A stretch of 64,000 nucleotides of DNA from positions 62,001 through 126,000 of the forward strand of contig NZ_WWCP01000005.1 in NCBI RefSeq assembly GCF_009857505.1. Reading direction: 5' to 3'. The position numbers and the translations under genes are program-made. The stretch comes from Duganella lactea. Its GTDB lineage: Bacteria; Pseudomonadota; Gammaproteobacteria; Burkholderiales; Burkholderiaceae_D. Positions 18,295-27,467 of the stretch are shown here, piece by piece; within the stretch, counting starts at the first letter, position 1; every line of letters begins with the position of its first letter. The notes under the pieces are model-generated. The model made no database searches and was not told the origin of the DNA. It worked only from the letters and a program-made list of their open reading frames with translations.

Positions 18295-20361
18295 CTACTG
18301 CTTTTCCGGGGCGCGGATGTAGTCGACCAGCGCCTCGGTGGACTTGCCCGGCGGCGGCGTCAGCAGGCTGACCACGACGATGGTCAACAGGCCGGTCGGC
18401 ACGCCGAAGATGCCGGCCGAGATCGGCGCGATGTGGAACCACTGGTTGGCCGCGCCGCCGCCCAGCACCGGATGGGTGTGCAGCATGTAGAACACGCACA
18501 GCAGGAAGCCGCTGGTCATGCCGGCGATGGCGCCGTAGCGGTTGGCGCGCTGCCAGAACACACCCAGCACCAGCACCGGGAACAGCGTCGAGCCGGCCAT
18601 CGAGAAGGCGGCGCCGACCAGCGACAGGATGTCGCCCGGCTTGGTCGAGGCGGCGTAGGCGGCGATGAAGGCCACGCCCAGCAGCAGCAGCTTGGAAATG
18701 GTGACCCGCTTTTGCGTCGAGGCGCCGCGATCGACCAGCTTGTAATAGACGTCGTGCGACAGCGCGTTGGAGATGGCCAGCAGCAGGCCGTCGGCGGTCG
18801 ACAGCGCCGCCGCCAGGCCGCCGGCCGCCACCAGGCCGGAAATTACATACGGCAGGCCGGCGATTTCCGGCGTGGCCAGCACCAGCACGTCGGCGTCGAT
18901 GGTGATTTCGGCCAACTGCACCACGCCGTCGTGGTTGACGTCGCTGATACTGAAGAGCGGATTCAGCTTGTCCACATTGGCCCAGTACGACACCCAGTTG
19001 GGCAGGTGGTGGTAGTCGGTGCCGACCAGCGCGCTGTAGATATCGTATTTGACCAGCACCGCCAGCGCCGGTATGGTCAGGTAGATCAGCAGGATGAAGA
19101 ACAGCGTCCAGAACACCGACACGCGCGTCTCGTGCACCGACGGCGTGGTGTAGGCGCGCATCAGGATGTGCGGCAGCGCGGCCGTGCCCAGCATCAGGCA
19201 GAACACCAGCGCCAGGAAGTTGTTGCGCTTGATGTCGGAGGTGGCCGGGTCGCCGGGGTAGGGCGTGGCGTGCGGCGTGATCGGCTGGGCGCGCTGCTGG
19301 TACTGGTCGCGCGCCTCGCTCCACAAGCGCTCGGCCTCGTCGGCGTTTTTCGGGTAGGCCACCAGTTCGCGCTCGGCGTTGCGGATTTCCAGCAGCGAGG
19401 CGTTGCGCGCCTTGACGCGGTCGAGCTTGCGCTGGGCGTCGTTGCGGCCCACTTCCCACGAGGCCGGCAGCGCCTTCAGGCGGGCCTGGTATTCGTTGGC
19501 GCGCTGAAGGTAGATGGCGCGCACCTCGGCCTCTTTCGGGTCTTGCTGCAGCACGTGTTCGCGCGCGCTTAGCTGTGGCAGCAGTTTGCCGTAGGCCACT
19601 TGCGGGATCGGGTTGCCGCTGTGCTTGGCCGACAGCCACATGGCCGGAATCAGGAAGGCCACCAGGATGATGATGTACTGCGCCACCTGGGTCCAGGTGA
19701 TGCCGCGCATGCCGCCGAGGAAGGAGCACACCAGGATGCTGGCCAGGCCGAGGAAGATGCCGACCGAGAAGTCGACGCCGGTGAAGCGCGAGGCGATCAG
19801 GCCCACCGCGTAGATCTGCGCCACCACGTAGGTGAACGAGACGATGATGGTGGCGATCACCGCCAGGATGCGCACCGCCCGGCCACCGCGGCCGCCGTGG
19901 TCGGCGTCGTCGGCGCCGCCGTAGCGTTCGGCCAGGAAGTCGGGAATGGTGTATTGCGCGAACTTGCGCAGATAGGGCGCGATCAGCAGCGCCACCAGGC
20001 AGTAGCCGCCGGTCCAGCCCATGATGTAAGCCAGGCCGTCGAAGCCGTGCAGGTACAGTCCACCCGCCAGGCTGATGAAGCTGGCGGCCGAGATCCAGTC
20101 GGCGGCGGTGGCCATGCCGTTGAATATGGCCGGCACGCGGCGCCCGGCCACGTAGTATTCCAGCACGTTCGAGGTGCGGCTGATGAGGCCGATCAACGCG
20201 TACAGCACGATGGTGGCAAACATGAACAGGTAGCCGATCCACTGGCGCGGCATGCCCTCCTGTTCCAGCGCGGCGAGCGCGATCAGGAAGCCGGCGAAGC
20301 CGAGCGTGAACAGGCTGTAGTAGTAGCGCAGGCGCTGGAAGAAGGTGCGGGGCGGTTTCAA
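18295..20361 (-). CDS. large sodium:solute symporter, VC_2705-like, with EF-hand loop
   Basis: A 688-residue SSS-family symporter, longer than the usual 500-550. The conserved core includes ATAADWISAASFISLAGGLY, VAQIYAVGLIASRFTG and ALSTADGLLLAISNALSHD. A hydrophilic insertion of about 130 residues (about 247-376), partly coiled-coil-like, interrupts the helices. A second loop carries DVNHDGVVQLAE (residues 474-485, bases 18907-18942), a perfect 12-residue EF-hand loop. The likely start is a TTG overlapping the DUF4212 stop (TTGA), since no ATG exists before the first membrane helix. Substrate is probably an organic acid such as acetate, by analogy with its family and TCS neighbours. Confidence 0.85.
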   Translation of the reverse strand: MKPPRTFFQRLRYYYSLFTLGFAGFLIALAALEQEGMPRQWIGYLFMFATIVLYALIGLISRTSNVLEYYVAGRRVPAIFNGMATAADWISAASFISLAGGLYLHGFDGLAYIMGWTGGYCLVALLIAPYLRKFAQYTIPDFLAERYGGADDADHGGRGGRAVRILAVIATIIVSFTYVVAQIYAVGLIASRFTGVDFSVGIFLGLASILVCSFLGGMRGITWTQVAQYIIILVAFLIPAMWLSAKHSGNPIPQVAYGKLLPQLSAREHVLQQDPKEAEVRAIYLQRANEYQARLKALPASWEVGRNDAQRKLDRVKARNASLLEIRNAERELVAYPKNADEAERLWSEARDQYQQRAQPITPHATPYPGDPATSDIKRNNFLALVFCLMLGTAALPHILMRAYTTPSVHETRVSVFWTLFFILLIYLTIPALAVLVKYDIYSALVGTDYHHLPNWVSYWANVDKLNPLFSISDVNHDGVVQLAEITIDADVLVLATPEIAGLPYVISGLVAAGGLAAALSTADGLLLAISNALSHDVYYKLVDRGASTQKRVTISKLLLLGVAFIAAYAASTKPGDILSLVGAAFSMAGSTLFPVLVLGVFWQRANRYGAIAGMTSGFLLCVFYMLHTHPVLGGGAANQWFHIAPISAGIFGVPTGLLTIVVVSLLTPPPGKSTEALVDYIRAPEKQ

Positions 20362-20660
20362 GCGTGGGGCTCCGGCACGGTGGCCTGGGCGGCGGCACGG
20401 TCCAGCTGGCGCATGCGCCAGGCGTAGAAGACGATGATGCCGAGGTAGACCAGCGACGCGCCCTGCGCCGCCAGGTAGAACGACAGCGGCCAGCCGAACA
20501 CGCTCAGGCCGGCCAGCTCGCGCGCGAAGAAGGCGGCGCCGAAGCCGGTGAACAGCCACAGCAGCAAGAGCAGGATGGTCATGCGGTGCGCGCGCCGCCA
20601 GTGGGCGGTGCGCGACAGCGGCGGCTGTACGGGGCGGGGCGGTGGCACGGGCTTAGCCAT
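20358..20660 (-). CDS. DUF4212 small membrane subunit of the symporter
   Basis: A 100-residue protein with two membrane helices (ILLLLLWLFTGFGAAFFA and SFYLAAQGASLVYLGIIVFY) joined by the short FGWPLSF turn, the pattern of DUF4212 proteins that always sit upstream of VC_2705-type symporters. It is expected to be a partner subunit. Its start overlaps the sensor kinase stop as ATGGCTAA, and its stop overlaps the symporter start, so all three genes are translationally coupled. The role is inferred from the family's fixed gene pairing. Confidence 0.85.
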   Translation of the reverse strand: MAKPVPPPRPVQPPLSRTAHWRRAHRMTILLLLLWLFTGFGAAFFARELAGLSVFGWPLSFYLAAQGASLVYLGIIVFYAWRMRQLDRAAAQATVPEPHA

Positions 20661-22173
20661 AATGCGGCGGCTCCTCGGTCGGTTCGGGCGGCGCCGGCGG
20701 CAGCGGGAAGCTGAGCCGGAATAGCGCGCCCGGCAGCTTGGGCTGGGTCGCGCGCGGATTGCTGAAGATATCCACCTCGGCGCCGTGCTGCTGCGCGATC
20801 TCGCGCACGATCGCCAGGCCCAGGCCGCTGCCCTCGGCGGTGTTGCCCAGTATCCGGTAGAAGCGCTCGAACACGCGCTCGCGTTCGCCTTGCGCGATGC
20901 CGGGGCCGGTGTCCTCGACCTCCAGATAGCCATGCCCCAGCTCATCGCCGCGCACCCGCACCGTCACGCTGCCGCCGGCCGGCGTGTAGCGCAGTGCGTT
21001 GTCGATCAGGTTGGACAGCAGCTCGCGCAGCGTGGTCGGGTTGCCGGTGATGGTCAGCGGCGCCGGCGGCGCTTCAAAGCCGAGGTCGATGCGATGGGCG
21101 AACGAGGCCTGCACCCAGTCCTGCACCACCGTGCGCGCCAGTTCGGCCAGGTCCAGCGGCTGCATGCCGCCGCCGGTCTGCGGCTGATTTTCCGCCCGCG
21201 CCAGGGCCAGTAACTGATTGACCAGCCGTGTAGCCGCCTCCGAACTCTTGGCCAGCTGCTCCAGCGAACGGTGGATTTCACCACGGTCGGTCTGGCGTAG
21301 CGCCAGCTCGGACTGCATGCGCATGCCGGCCAGCGGCGTGCGCATCTGGTGCGCGGCGTCGGCGATGAAGCGCTTCTGCATGTCGATGGTCAAGGACAGG
21401 CGCGACAGCATCTCGTTCAAGGACCGCACCAGCGGCGAGATTTCCTCCGGCACCTGGTTGGAGGCGATCGGGCTCAGGTCCTCCGAACCGCGGGCGCGAA
21501 TGCGCTCCTGTAGTTGCGCCAGCGGCGACAGCCCGCGCGACAGCGCAAACCACACCAGGGCCAGCACGATCGGCAGCACGATGAACTGCGGCAGGATCAC
21601 GCCCTTGATGATGGCGTTGGCCAGCTGGGCGCGCTTTTCCAGCGTCTCGGCCACCTGCACCAGCGCCAGTTGCGGCGCGCCGCCGTCGCCGCGTTCCAGC
21701 TGCACGTAGGCGAACGCCACCCGTACCGGCGTGCCATGCATGGCGTCGTTGCGGAAGCGCACGCCGCCGGAGCTGGTCTTGTCCTCGTCGTCCAGCACCG
21801 GTTGCGGCATGTCGCGGTCGCCGTCGATGTGTTCGCCGCGCGGGCCCTGGATCTGGAAATAGACGTTGTCGATGTCGTCGGCACGCAGGATGTCGCGCGC
21901 CGAGCCGCTGAGGCTGCGCACGTGCTTGCCGTCGACCGAGCGCACCTGCTGCGCCAGCACCGTCACGCTGTCTTCCAGCGCATGGTCGAACGGCTGGTTG
22001 GCGATCGACTTGGCGACCAGGTAGGTGATGGCGATGCTCATTGGCCACAGCAGCAGCAGCGGGGCCAGCATCCAGTCGAGGATTTCGCCGAACAGGGAAT
22101 GCTGTATGTCCTCGTCCGCGTCGGGCGCGGGCGGTTGATACTCCAGTTCGGCGGCTTCCTGTGGCTGGGTCAC
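20653..22173 (-). CDS. sensor histidine kinase (TctE/QseC-like)
   Basis: A 506-residue membrane kinase. A first helix lies near residues 33-52 (LAPLLLLWPMSIAITYLV) and a second near 180-205 (VILPQFIVLPIVLALVWFAL), enclosing a periplasmic 2CSK_N-type sensor domain. HAMP, then HisKA with ADAAHQMRTPLAG (phosphorylated His), then HATPase with the N box NLIDNALRYTP, DTGPGIA and GSGLGLAIV. It starts at a GTG that overlaps the regulator stop (GTGA). It probably controls the downstream symporter in response to an extracellular carboxylate or similar ligand; the ligand is not known. Confidence 0.9.
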   Translation of the reverse strand: MTQPQEAAELEYQPPAPDADEDIQHSLFGEILDWMLAPLLLLWPMSIAITYLVAKSIANQPFDHALEDSVTVLAQQVRSVDGKHVRSLSGSARDILRADDIDNVYFQIQGPRGEHIDGDRDMPQPVLDDEDKTSSGGVRFRNDAMHGTPVRVAFAYVQLERGDGGAPQLALVQVAETLEKRAQLANAIIKGVILPQFIVLPIVLALVWFALSRGLSPLAQLQERIRARGSEDLSPIASNQVPEEISPLVRSLNEMLSRLSLTIDMQKRFIADAAHQMRTPLAGMRMQSELALRQTDRGEIHRSLEQLAKSSEAATRLVNQLLALARAENQPQTGGGMQPLDLAELARTVVQDWVQASFAHRIDLGFEAPPAPLTITGNPTTLRELLSNLIDNALRYTPAGGSVTVRVRGDELGHGYLEVEDTGPGIAQGERERVFERFYRILGNTAEGSGLGLAIVREIAQQHGAEVDIFSNPRATQPKLPGALFRLSFPLPPAPPEPTEEPPHYG

Positions 22174-22889
22174 TTGTTGGGGTTCCCGGCGTCGGCCTCG
22201 GCGCTGGCGCGCGCGGCGGCCTCGTTGAATTTCTCCAGGCAGTAGCCGAGGCCGCGCACGGTGGCGATGCGCACGCCGCCGACCTCGATTTTCTTGCGCA
22301 ACCGGTGCACATAGACCTCGATGGCGTTGTTGCTGACTTCCTCGCCCCATTCGCACAGGTGGTCGACCAGCTGTTCCTTGGATACCAGGCGGCCGGTGCG
22401 GGCCAGCAGGATTTCCAGCAGGCCCAGCTCGCGGGCCGACAGGTCCAGCATCTGCTCGTTGATGTAGGCGCTGCGGCCGACCTGGTCGTAGCTCAGCGGG
22501 CCGTGCCGGATGACGGTGGCGCCGCCGCCGGCGCCGCGCCGGGTCAGTGCCCGCACCCGGGCTTCCAGTTCGGACAGCGCGAAGGGCTTGGCCATGTAAT
22601 CGTCGGCGCCGAGGTCGAGGCCGTTGACGCGCTGCTCGATCGAATCGGCGGCGGTCAGGATCAGCACCGGCAGCAGCGACGCGCGCGCGCGCAGACGGCG
22701 TAACACCTCCAGCCCGGACAGCTTGGGCAGGCCCAGATCCAGGATCAGCAGGTCGAACTCCTGGGTCGACAGGGCGGTGTCGGCTTCCTGCCCGTTGCGG
22801 ACGCAATCGATGGCATAGCCGGATTGACGCAGGGACCGGGTCAGCCCGTCGGCTAGCACACCATCGTCTTCGGCAAGTAAAATACGCAT
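22170..22889 (-). CDS. OmpR-family response regulator (TctD-like)
   Basis: A 239-residue regulator. The receiver domain has the acidic pair Asp8/Asp9, phosphorylated Asp51 (LILDLGLPKLSG), Thr79 and Lys101 (YMAKPF). A winged-helix output domain of OmpR type follows, with SARELGLLEILLARTG and the recognition stretch NAIEVYVHRLRKKIE. It is the first gene of the regulator, kinase, DUF4212 and symporter operon. The ATG at 22889 is chosen because it starts directly at the receiver strand; upstream in-frame residues match no family. It is divergent from recA with about 140 bases between. Confidence 0.92.
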   Translation of the reverse strand: MRILLAEDDGVLADGLTRSLRQSGYAIDCVRNGQEADTALSTQEFDLLILDLGLPKLSGLEVLRRLRARASLLPVLILTAADSIEQRVNGLDLGADDYMAKPFALSELEARVRALTRRGAGGGATVIRHGPLSYDQVGRSAYINEQMLDLSARELGLLEILLARTGRLVSKEQLVDHLCEWGEEVSNNAIEVYVHRLRKKIEVGGVRIATVRGLGYCLEKFNEAAARASAEADAGNPNK

Positions 22890-22964
22890 GTAAACCACTC
22901 CAGCTGCACAAGTCCCTATTTTGGCGACTTTTTGTGCATTCTCAAAGAAATACCCAAAACACGC

Positions 22965-22993
22965 TTGCATTGATCACTGTTTTTTTATACAGT
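22965..22993 (+). promoter_or_regulatory. recA promoter overlapped by LexA (SOS) box
   Basis: The -35 TTGCAT (22965-22970) and -10 TACAGT (22988-22993) are 17 bases apart. A LexA site CTGT-N8-ACAG (22977-22992), extended by symmetric flanking bases (ACTGT...ACAGT), lies across the spacer and -10. This matches the Escherichia coli consensus half sites exactly, so recA should be SOS-induced. Confidence 0.85.
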
Positions 22994-23032
22994 GCTACCT
23001 GTACTAAACAACCCACTGGCTGAAAGCACATT

Positions 23033-24121
23033 ATGGACGATAAAAAAGGCGTAGTACCTGCATCTGAAAAAGCCAAGGCGCTGGCGGCTGCGCTGGCCCA
23101 GATCGAAAAGCAATTCGGTAAAGGTTCCGTGATGCGCATGGATGCCAGTGCGCCGATCGAAGAAGTGCAGGTCGTATCGACCGGCTCGCTGGGGCTGGAC
23201 GTGGCGCTGGGCGTCGGCGGCCTGCCACGCGGCCGCGTGGTGGAAATCTACGGTCCGGAATCGTCGGGCAAAACCACGCTGACCTTGCAAACTATTGCAG
23301 AAATGCAAAAACTGGGCGGCACCTGCGCCTTCATCGACGCCGAGCACGCGCTGGACGTTGGCTACGCGCAAAAGCTGGGCGTCAACCTGCATGAGCTGCT
23401 GATCTCGCAGCCGGACACCGGCGAACAAGCGCTGGAAATTTGCGATGCGCTGGTGCGCTCCGGTTCGGTGGACATGGTGGTGGTCGACTCGGTTGCCGCG
23501 CTGACGCCACGCGCCGAGATCGAAGGCGACATGGGTGATTCGCTGCCGGGCCTGCAAGCCCGTCTGATGTCGCAAGCGCTGCGCAAGCTGACCGGTTCGA
23601 TCAACCGCACCAACACGCTGGTGATCTTCATCAACCAGATTCGCATGAAGATCGGTGTGATGTTCGGTTCGCCGGAAACCACCACCGGCGGTAACGCGCT
23701 GAAGTTCTACGCCTCGGTGCGTCTGGACATCCGCCGCACCGGCTCGATCAAGTCCGGCGACGAGGTGATCGGTAACGAAACCAAGGTCAAAGTGGTCAAG
23801 AACAAGATCGCGCCACCGTTCAAGGAAGCGCATTTCGACATCCTGTACGGCGCCGGCACCTCGCGCGAAGGCGAGATTCTGGACCTGGGTGTGGAAGCCA
23901 AGATCGTCGAGAAGTCGGGTTCGTGGTACAGCTACAACGGCGAGCGCGTCGGCCAGGGCAAGGACAACGCCCGCGCCTTCCTGCAAGAGCGTCCGGAGCT
24001 GGCCTGGGAAATCGAAAACAAGGTGCGCGAATCGCTGGGCGTGCGCGCGCTGCCGCCGCTGGCCGTCGACAACACCGTGGTCAAGCTCAAGCCAGGCAAG
24101 CCTGAAGCCGACGCCGCCTAA
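23033..24121 (+). CDS. recA: recombinase A
   Basis: A 362-residue RecA, slightly longer than in Escherichia coli. Visible motifs are [14 protein letters not shown], Walker [11 protein letters not shown], the MAW-like [16 protein letters not shown], loop L1/L2 region with [15 protein letters not shown], and [20 protein letters not shown]. It forms the ATP-dependent filament for homologous recombination and promotes LexA cleavage. Regulation by a LexA box is visible upstream. recX follows 113 bases downstream, separated by repeat hairpins. The ATG follows a purine-rich GAAAG stretch rather than a strong SD sequence. Confidence 0.98.
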   Translation: MDDKKGVVPASEKAKALAAALAQIEKQFGKGSVMRMDASAPIEEVQVVSTGSLGLDVALGVGGLPRGRVVEIYGPESSGKTTLTLQTIAEMQKLGGTCAFIDAEHALDVGYAQKLGVNLHELLISQPDTGEQALEICDALVRSGSVDMVVVDSVAALTPRAEIEGDMGDSLPGLQARLMSQALRKLTGSINRTNTLVIFINQIRMKIGVMFGSPETTTGGNALKFYASVRLDIRRTGSIKSGDEVIGNETKVKVVKNKIAPPFKEAHFDILYGAGTSREGEILDLGVEAKIVEKSGSWYSYNGERVGQGKDNARAFLQERPELAWEIENKVRESLGVRALPPLAVDNTVVKLKPGKPEADAA

Positions 24122-24147
24122 GCCAGCACGTCGCAGCCATGCACGTC

Positions 24148-24210
24148 GTTCCGGCGAAAGCCGGAACCGATAGAACGCATGCTCAGCATGGGCCCCGGCT
24201 TCCGCCGGGG
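24148..24210. repeat. REP-like double hairpin, copy B
   Basis: First stem GTTCCGGC-GAAA-GCCGGAAC at 24148-24167, second stem CCCCGGC-TTCC-GCCGGGG at 24193-24210. It lies between recA and recX, where a stem-loop is known in other bacteria to limit read-through into recX. It belongs to the same family as the copies after purM, pilA and ompW. Confidence 0.75.
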
Positions 24211-24234
24211 CGACGACGCGGTAAAGAATAACTT

Positions 24235-24693
24235 ATGCCCGCACCCAAACTTAGCCTGAAAGCCCGGGCACTACGCTTTCTCTCCCTGCGCGAGCACAGC
24301 CGCCAGGAGCTGGCCCGCAAGCTCGCCAAGTATGCCGAAGAGGGCGACGACATCGACGCCCTGCTCGACCTGCTGGAAAAGAACAACTGGCTGTCGCAGG
24401 AACGCTTCTCCGAATCGCTGATCCACCGCCGCGCCGCCCGCTACGGCAACAGCCGCATCGTCGCCGAGCTGCAAAGCCACGGTGTGCAGGGCGAAGCGCT
24501 GCACGAACTCAAATCCTCCCTCGCCGACACCGAAATCGACCGCGCCCGCGACATCTGGCAGCGCAAATTCGGCACGGTCGCCACCGATCCCCAGCAACGC
24601 AACAAGCAAATCCGCTTTTTGCTGCAGCGCGGCTTTTCCCAGCGCGCCATCATGCAAGCCGTCAAAGGCGCCGACCTGGACGGGCTGGAATAG
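24235..24693 (+). CDS. recX: regulatory protein RecX
   Basis: A 152-residue helical protein of normal RecX size that binds the RecA filament and limits its activity. It contains [20 protein letters not shown], the family's first repeat, and the segments [21 protein letters not shown] and [16 protein letters not shown]. It lies directly downstream of recA, the standard position. The hairpin pair in the gap probably reduces its transcription relative to recA. Confidence 0.93.
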   Translation: MPAPKLSLKARALRFLSLREHSRQELARKLAKYAEEGDDIDALLDLLEKNNWLSQERFSESLIHRRAARYGNSRIVAELQSHGVQGEALHELKSSLADTEIDRARDIWQRKFGTVATDPQQRNKQIRFLLQRGFSQRAIMQAVKGADLDGLE

Positions 24694-25159
24694 CCGCTTT
24701 TCGCCGATTAATTTGTTATTAGTTGAAAATACGCAGATGCTAATTCGGTTCCTTGTGTGCTAAACTTTGTGGGTTTTTGCAGCACCGCGGGTGCGGTGGT
24801 TGTCCGTAGAAGCTGCGGCAACGTGCGTTTTTAATAAGAGAAATGCGCCAGGCTGCTAACTAACTAACGCCGCGAGAGCGGTGTCGATCTTATGTCTCTG
24901 TTAACTCCAGTTACCCGTCGTGCGCTGTGTGCACGCGCGCCACAGCTGTCCCCAGCGAGGACGGCGTGCGGGTTATTGGCAGCCCCTCTGCATCAACTGT
25001 TTCAATCCGAAGAATTCCAAGTCCTGTACCGTGACCCCGGCGCAGCGGCGAAGTTTTACCCGCGCTGGGTGGACAAAGCAGCACCGGGTAGCGCGTAGCA
25101 ACAATATCTGCTTAATCATTCAACCGATTTATACAATCAGCATCAGAAGGGAAGCCAGC
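24694..25159 (+). promoter_or_regulatory. 466-base gene-poor stretch, candidate structured leader of sucCD
   Basis: No gene is convincing here. The stretch holds two compact hairpins, CACCGC-GGGT-GCGGTG (24783-24798) and CGCCGC-GAGA-GCGGTG (24868-24883, one G-U pair, GNRA loop). Possible -10 sequences (TAAACT about 24761) occur upstream of them. A 68-codon reading frame at 24892-25098 has no clear SD and no recognisable family. A long transcribed leader controlling sucCD is plausible; it is an inference. Confidence 0.35.
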
Positions 25160-26326
25160 ATGAAGATCCATGAGTATCAAGGCAAAGAAATTCTCCGAAA
25201 ATACGGAGTGACGGTACCGCGCGGTATTCCGTGCATGACCGTAGAAGAAGCAGTGAAAGCTGCTGAAACCTTGGGCGGCCCAGTCTGGGTTGTGAAAGCA
25301 CAGATCCACGCCGGTGGCCGTGGCAAAGGCGGCGGCGTCAAAGTTGCCAAGTCGCTGGAACAAGTCAAAGAATACGCTGACCAGATCATGGGCATGCAAC
25401 TGGTGACCCACCAGACCGGCCCTGAAGGTCAAAAAGTACGTCGCCTGCTGATCGAAGAAGGCGCCGACATCAAGCAAGAACTGTACGTTTCGCTGGTCAC
25501 CGACCGCGTGACCCAGCGCGTTGTGCTGATGGCCTCGTCGGAAGGCGGCATGGACATCGAAGAAGTTGCCGAGTCGCACCCAGAAAAAATCCACTCGATC
25601 GCCATCGATCCAGCCGTGGGCCTGACCGACGCTGAAGCCGCTGGCATCGCCGCGAAAATTGGCGTACCGGAAGGTTCGATCGCCGACGCCGTCACCAACC
25701 TGCAAGGCCTGTATAAAGCCTACTGGGAAACCGACTCGTCGCTGGCCGAAATCAATCCACTGATCGTCACCGGTTCGGGCAAGATCATCGCCCTGGACGC
25801 GAAGTTCAACTTCGACGCCAACGCGCTGTTCCGTCAACCAGAAATCGTCGCCTACCGCGATCTGGACGAAGAAGATCCAGCTGAAGTGGAAGCATCGAAA
25901 TTCGACCTGGCCTACATCTCGCTGGACGGCAACATCGGCTGCCTGGTGAATGGCGCCGGTCTGGCCATGGCCACCATGGACACCATCAAGCTGTTCGGCG
26001 GCGAGCCTGCCAACTTCCTGGACGTTGGCGGTGGCGCCACGGCCGAGAAAGTGACCGAAGCCTTCAAGATCATGTTGAAAAACCCAGGCCTGAAAGCCAT
26101 CCTGGTCAACATCTTCGGCGGCATTATGCGTTGCGACGTGATCGCCGAAGGCGTCATCACCGCATCGAAAGCGGTTTCGCTGCAAGTACCGCTGGTGGTC
26201 CGCATGAAGGGCACCAACGAAGATCTGGGCAAGAAAATGCTGGCTGACTCCGGCCTGCCGATCATCGCCGCCGACACCATGGAAGATGCAGCGAAGAGCG
26301 TTGTAGCAGCCGCTGCTGGTAAATAA
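25160..26326 (+). CDS. sucC: succinyl-CoA synthetase (ADP-forming) beta subunit
   Basis: A 388-residue subunit, the standard length, of the TCA-cycle enzyme that makes ATP from succinyl-CoA. It starts with [17 protein letters not shown], has the ATP-grasp motif [18 protein letters not shown], the acidic loop [11 protein letters not shown], and the CoA/phosphate loop [16 protein letters not shown]. The ATG at 25160 has AGAAGGGAAG as SD and agrees with the family start; longer readings only add leader sequence. sucD follows after 13 bases. Codon use is very CTG/GAA-biased, as for highly expressed genes. Confidence 0.97.
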   Translation: MKIHEYQGKEILRKYGVTVPRGIPCMTVEEAVKAAETLGGPVWVVKAQIHAGGRGKGGGVKVAKSLEQVKEYADQIMGMQLVTHQTGPEGQKVRRLLIEEGADIKQELYVSLVTDRVTQRVVLMASSEGGMDIEEVAESHPEKIHSIAIDPAVGLTDAEAAGIAAKIGVPEGSIADAVTNLQGLYKAYWETDSSLAEINPLIVTGSGKIIALDAKFNFDANALFRQPEIVAYRDLDEEDPAEVEASKFDLAYISLDGNIGCLVNGAGLAMATMDTIKLFGGEPANFLDVGGGATAEKVTEAFKIMLKNPGLKAILVNIFGGIMRCDVIAEGVITASKAVSLQVPLVVRMKGTNEDLGKKMLADSGLPIIAADTMEDAAKSVVAAAAGK

Positions 26327-26339
26327 TTAAGGAACCGAT

Positions 26340-27221
26340 ATGTCTATTCTGATCAACAAAGACACCAAAGTCATCACCCAGGGTATCACCGGTAAAACCG
26401 GCCAGTTCCACACCCGCATGTGCCGCGACTACGCGAACGGCAAAAACGCCTTCGTAGCCGGCGTGAACCCGAAGAAAGCCGGCGAAGATTTCGAAGGCAT
26501 CCCAATTTTCGGTTCGGTTAAAGAAGCCGCGTCGAACACCGGCGCCACCGTGTCGGTGATCTACGTGCCGCCAGCAGGCGCCGCCGCCGCGATCTGGGAA
26601 GCGGTTGAAGCCGAACTGGAACTGGCGATTTGCATCACCGAAGGCATTCCTGTCCGTGACATGATGGCCCTGAAAGATCGCATGGCCAAAGCCGGTTCGA
26701 AAACCCTGCTGCTGGGCCCTAACTGCCCAGGCCTGATCACCCCTGACGAAATCAAGATCGGCATCATGCCAGGCCACATCCACCGTAAAGGTCGTATCGG
26801 CGTGGTTTCCCGTTCGGGCACCCTGACCTACGAAGCGGTTGGTCAGCTGACCGCGCTGGGCCTGGGCCAATCGTCGGCGGTTGGTATCGGCGGCGACCCG
26901 ATCAACGGTCTGAAGCACATCGACGTGATGCGCATGTTCAACGAAGATCCTGAGACCGACGCGGTCATCATGATCGGTGAAATCGGCGGTCCGGACGAAG
27001 CCAACGCCGCACGTTGGGTCAAAGACAACATGAAGAAACCGGTGGTTGGCTTCATCGCCGGCGTTACCGCTCCTCCAGGCAAGCGCATGGGCCACGCCGG
27101 CGCGCTGATCTCGGGCGGCGCCGACACCGCGCAAGCCAAGCTGGACATCATGGAAGAGTGCGGCATCAAAGCCACCAAAAATCCATCGGAAATGGCACGT
27201 CTGCTGAAAGCCATGCTGTAA
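26340..27221 (+). CDS. sucD: succinyl-CoA synthetase alpha subunit
   Basis: A 293-residue CoA-binding subunit. It shows the CoA-binding Rossmann region with [12 protein letters not shown], the phospho-histidine loop [14 protein letters not shown], and [14 protein letters not shown]. It pairs with SucC to form the alpha-beta enzyme. It is the second gene of the sucCD operon, with AAGGAACCGAT as SD. A strong Rho-independent terminator follows 28 bases after the stop. Confidence 0.97.
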   Translation: MSILINKDTKVITQGITGKTGQFHTRMCRDYANGKNAFVAGVNPKKAGEDFEGIPIFGSVKEAASNTGATVSVIYVPPAGAAAAIWEAVEAELELAICITEGIPVRDMMALKDRMAKAGSKTLLLGPNCPGLITPDEIKIGIMPGHIHRKGRIGVVSRSGTLTYEAVGQLTALGLGQSSAVGIGGDPINGLKHIDVMRMFNEDPETDAVIMIGEIGGPDEANAARWVKDNMKKPVVGFIAGVTAPPGKRMGHAGALISGGADTAQAKLDIMEECGIKATKNPSEMARLLKAML

Positions 27222-27249
27222 TTTTCCGCCACCTGAGCGTGGAGTAATG

Positions 27250-27280
27250 AAGGGGAGCCTTGTGCTCCCCTTTATTTTTT
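27250..27280 (+). terminator. Rho-independent terminator of sucCD
   Basis: A nine-base stem AAGGGGAGC (27250-27258) / GCTCCCCTT (27264-27272) with a five-base loop is followed by TATTTTTTT. It ends the sucCD operon and separates it from pilA. Confidence 0.85.
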
Positions 27281-27302
27281 TCGGCGGCGGCTTGGCACGC
27301 GG

Positions 27303-27348
27303 CTGACACTCCGCGTCGCCTGACAATTTTTGTCAGGTCAGGCTGACA
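27303..27348 (+). promoter_or_regulatory. four CTGACA/TGTCAG repeats, candidate PilR enhancer
   Basis: CTGACA occurs at 27303-27308, 27320-27325 and 27343-27348, and its complement TGTCAG at 27331-27336. The middle two form a perfect inverted repeat CCTGACAA-TTT-TTGTCAGG (27319-27337). They lie 50 to 100 bases upstream of the sigma-54 promoter, where PilR-type enhancer-binding proteins act on pilin genes. Binding by PilR is an inference. Confidence 0.6.
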
Positions 27349-27398
27349 AAAAGCGGCAGTTTTTGCCGGGTTTGAAGAAAAACAAGGCGGACAAGGGA

Positions 27399-27414
27399 TG
27401 GCACACTGGTTGCA
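27399..27414 (+). promoter_or_regulatory. sigma-54 (RpoN) promoter of pilA
   Basis: TGGCAC-N5-TTGCA with the GG and GC at the correct -24/-12 spacing matches the RpoN consensus perfectly. It lies 54 bases upstream of the pilin start. Pilin genes in Pseudomonas and many betaproteobacteria use this promoter type. Confidence 0.9.
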
Positions 27415-27467
27415 ATAAGAGCGGTGTAGCCCCAATAACGTCTTGAATCATTCCATAGGAGTCGCAA

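Noticed and set aside
24892..25098. 68-codon plus-strand frame in the sucC leader
   Set aside because: No clear ribosome binding site, no recognisable family, and composition like non-coding leader. It could be a leader peptide, but nothing supports that.
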